A stretch of 64,000 bases of DNA from Bdellovibrio sp. GT3 (GTDB taxonomy: Bacteria > Bdellovibrionota > Bdellovibrionia > Bdellovibrionales > Bdellovibrionaceae): assembly GCF_037996765.1 (NCBI RefSeq), contig NZ_JBBNAD010000005.1, positions 1,334,001 through 1,398,000 of the forward strand. The letters are read 5' to 3'. Below the pieces are notes generated by a model. The model was not told the origin of the DNA and ran no database searches. It saw nothing but the letters and a program-made list of their open reading frames with translations. Position numbers and translations under genes: made by a program. Shown here one piece after another: positions 63,198 to 64,000 of this stretch; position 1 is the stretch's first letter, and every line of letters starts with the position of its first letter.

Positions 63198-63977
63198 CTA
63201 TTTGCTAGCAACACGGTTTTTGGATTTTTTCTTTTTCTCGTCTTTGCAGAAAGCGATGTCAGGCTTTTTCGCTTTTTTGCCCATCTTAGCTACCTTTTTG
63301 CAATCCACTTTGGCTTTTTTGCCAGCAACTGCTTTGCCTTTTCCTTTGTCTTTTGCCTTGGCTTTCGCCAGGGCTTTTTTCTCGGCTTTGCAATATGCTA
63401 CTTCAGGCTTTTTGGCTTTCTTGCCTTGTTTCGCTACCTTTTTGCAGTCGATTTTAGGCTTCTTGGCTGCGACCTTGTCTTTGCCTTTTTTGGCAGGCAG
63501 GGACTTGGCCATCTTTTTCGATTTCTTCGGAGAATCGTAGGAAGAAGACGTGTTGTAAACCTGTGGCTCATCTGGAGCTACATTGGCAATTGCCGGTGTC
63601 GGCTCACCCTGCCAGGAAGGAGCGGAGCGATCCATCTCTTCGTTCACTGCTGCTTGCGGCAGGTTTTCAGAATCACCGGCATGGTTTGCAGCAGGACCCT
63701 GGGTCTGTGCTGCCAGATCGCCAGCTGCTTCTGCCACGTAGGGATCAGCGTGATTTGAAAGCTCGGCACCATCTTCTGCTGCCGCCGCGGATGCTGTTTC
63801 TTCAGCAGCCGGTGGTGTCACCAGATTTGCTGATTCAGAATCCTGCAGTTCCAATGGATCTGTCGGTTTTGCTTGTTCTTGTGTGGCTGGAGCCTCTTCG
63901 GACCCCATCATGGATTTCACTGTCGCGCAGGAAATCATGAATGAACTGAGTGTTGCTAGTACCAGTAAATTTCTCAT
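63198..63977 (-). CDS. Lipoprotein with acidic linker and duplicated lysine-rich Cys motif
   Basis: 259 residues. Lipoprotein signal MRNLLVLATLSSFMISC, Cys17. Residues 26-145 are acidic, Ala/Glu/Gln-rich and probably disordered. Residues about 150-259 are extremely lysine-rich and hold two copies of K-K-x-K-[IV]-D-C-K-K-V-A-K-x-G-K-K-A-K-K-P-[ED]-[VI]-A-[YF]-C-K-x-E-K-K (about 172-200 and 220-248), each with a Cys pair 18 apart. No family recognised. The tail could bind peptidoglycan, LPS or nucleic acid by charge, and the Cys pairs could form disulphides or bind metal. Confidence 0.72.
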   Translation of the reverse strand: MRNLLVLATLSSFMISCATVKSMMGSEEAPATQEQAKPTDPLELQDSESANLVTPPAAEETASAAAAEDGAELSNHADPYVAEAAGDLAAQTQGPAANHAGDSENLPQAAVNEEMDRSAPSWQGEPTPAIANVAPDEPQVYNTSSSYDSPKKSKKMAKSLPAKKGKDKVAAKKPKIDCKKVAKQGKKAKKPEVAYCKAEKKALAKAKAKDKGKGKAVAGKKAKVDCKKVAKMGKKAKKPDIAFCKDEKKKKSKNRVASK

Positions 63978-64000
63978 CGCTGTCCCTCTCGTAAATGTTA

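Noticed and set aside
1-64000. Mobile elements, integrases, prophage or CRISPR arrays
   Set aside because: No transposase, integrase or phage protein motif and no regularly spaced direct repeats were found outside the collagen-coding repeats.

Overview
The window looks like a chromosomal segment of a Bdellovibrio-type predatory bacterium. The evidence is indirect. Coding is dense with about 50% GC. There are very many short secreted proteins and lipoproteins (one lipobox reads FQNC), a TIGR02147-family protein, a GH3-family enzyme, HTTM proteins, and a large stock of secreted hydrolases: two trypsin-like proteases, a nuclease, phospholipase D, a polysaccharide deacetylase, an L,D-transpeptidase-like protein and papain-fold hydrolases. 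No phage, insertion sequence, CRISPR array or rRNA was found. The only RNA gene seen is tRNA-Arg(UCU) at 52304-52380. Family names are recalled from motifs and were not checked by database search.

Layout. 1-4.5 kb: tail of a HAD/GmhB-like phosphatase, a flippase-like membrane protein, a bifunctional mannose-1-phosphate guanylyltransferase/mannose-6-phosphate isomerase, and a two-gene HTTM operon. 4.8-7.9 kb: a large secreted collagen-like protein. 8-17.7 kb: an AidB-like acyl-CoA dehydrogenase, a secreted trypsin-like lipoprotein with a small partner, a porin, an HD-GYP protein, CsbD and CBS stress proteins, a secreted protein with nuclease-like motifs, an L,D-transpeptidase-like protein, a GH13 alpha-glucosidase and an alpha/beta hydrolase. 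17.8-21.9 kb: a GNAT protein and the MoxR/DUF58/transglutaminase trio.

22-31.8 kb looks like a stress and DNA-repair block. Ku converges on an operon of a small basic protein, LigD (PE-LIG-POL) and an SDR. It is followed by an acetyl-CoA hydrolase/transferase, a CsbD-like protein, a DUF883 protein and an SDR-PqiA-MCE operon. 31.8-47.3 kb is mainly envelope and secreted proteins, including an operon of a YiiX-like lipoprotein, a second lipoprotein and a phospholipase D, then RlpA, a DegT aminotransferase and a second trypsin-like protease. 47.3-54 kb holds PepF, a DUF2252 protein, a beta-propeller, the tRNA and a secreted NlpC/P60-like protein.

55.4-60.1 kb holds the most unusual unit. A GH3-type amide synthetase, a LysE-type exporter and a secreted C45/Ntn-type amide hydrolase are coupled by four-base overlaps. 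They are divergent from a TetR-type regulator across a promoter region with four regularly spaced TTGACA/TGTCAA-like half-sites. I read this as a possible make-export-cleave pathway for an N-acyl amino acid or similar amide. The window closes with a DUF4097-like protein, a DUF3011 protein, an APCDD1-like lipoprotein, a YihY/BrkB membrane protein and a lysine-rich lipoprotein.

Several RNA or DNA dyads sit at informative places: a hairpin that covers the ligD ribosome binding site and overlaps the upstream stop codon, one that covers the ribosome binding site of the GH13 gene, and operator-like palindromes upstream of ku, the collagen-like gene and the DUF3011 gene.
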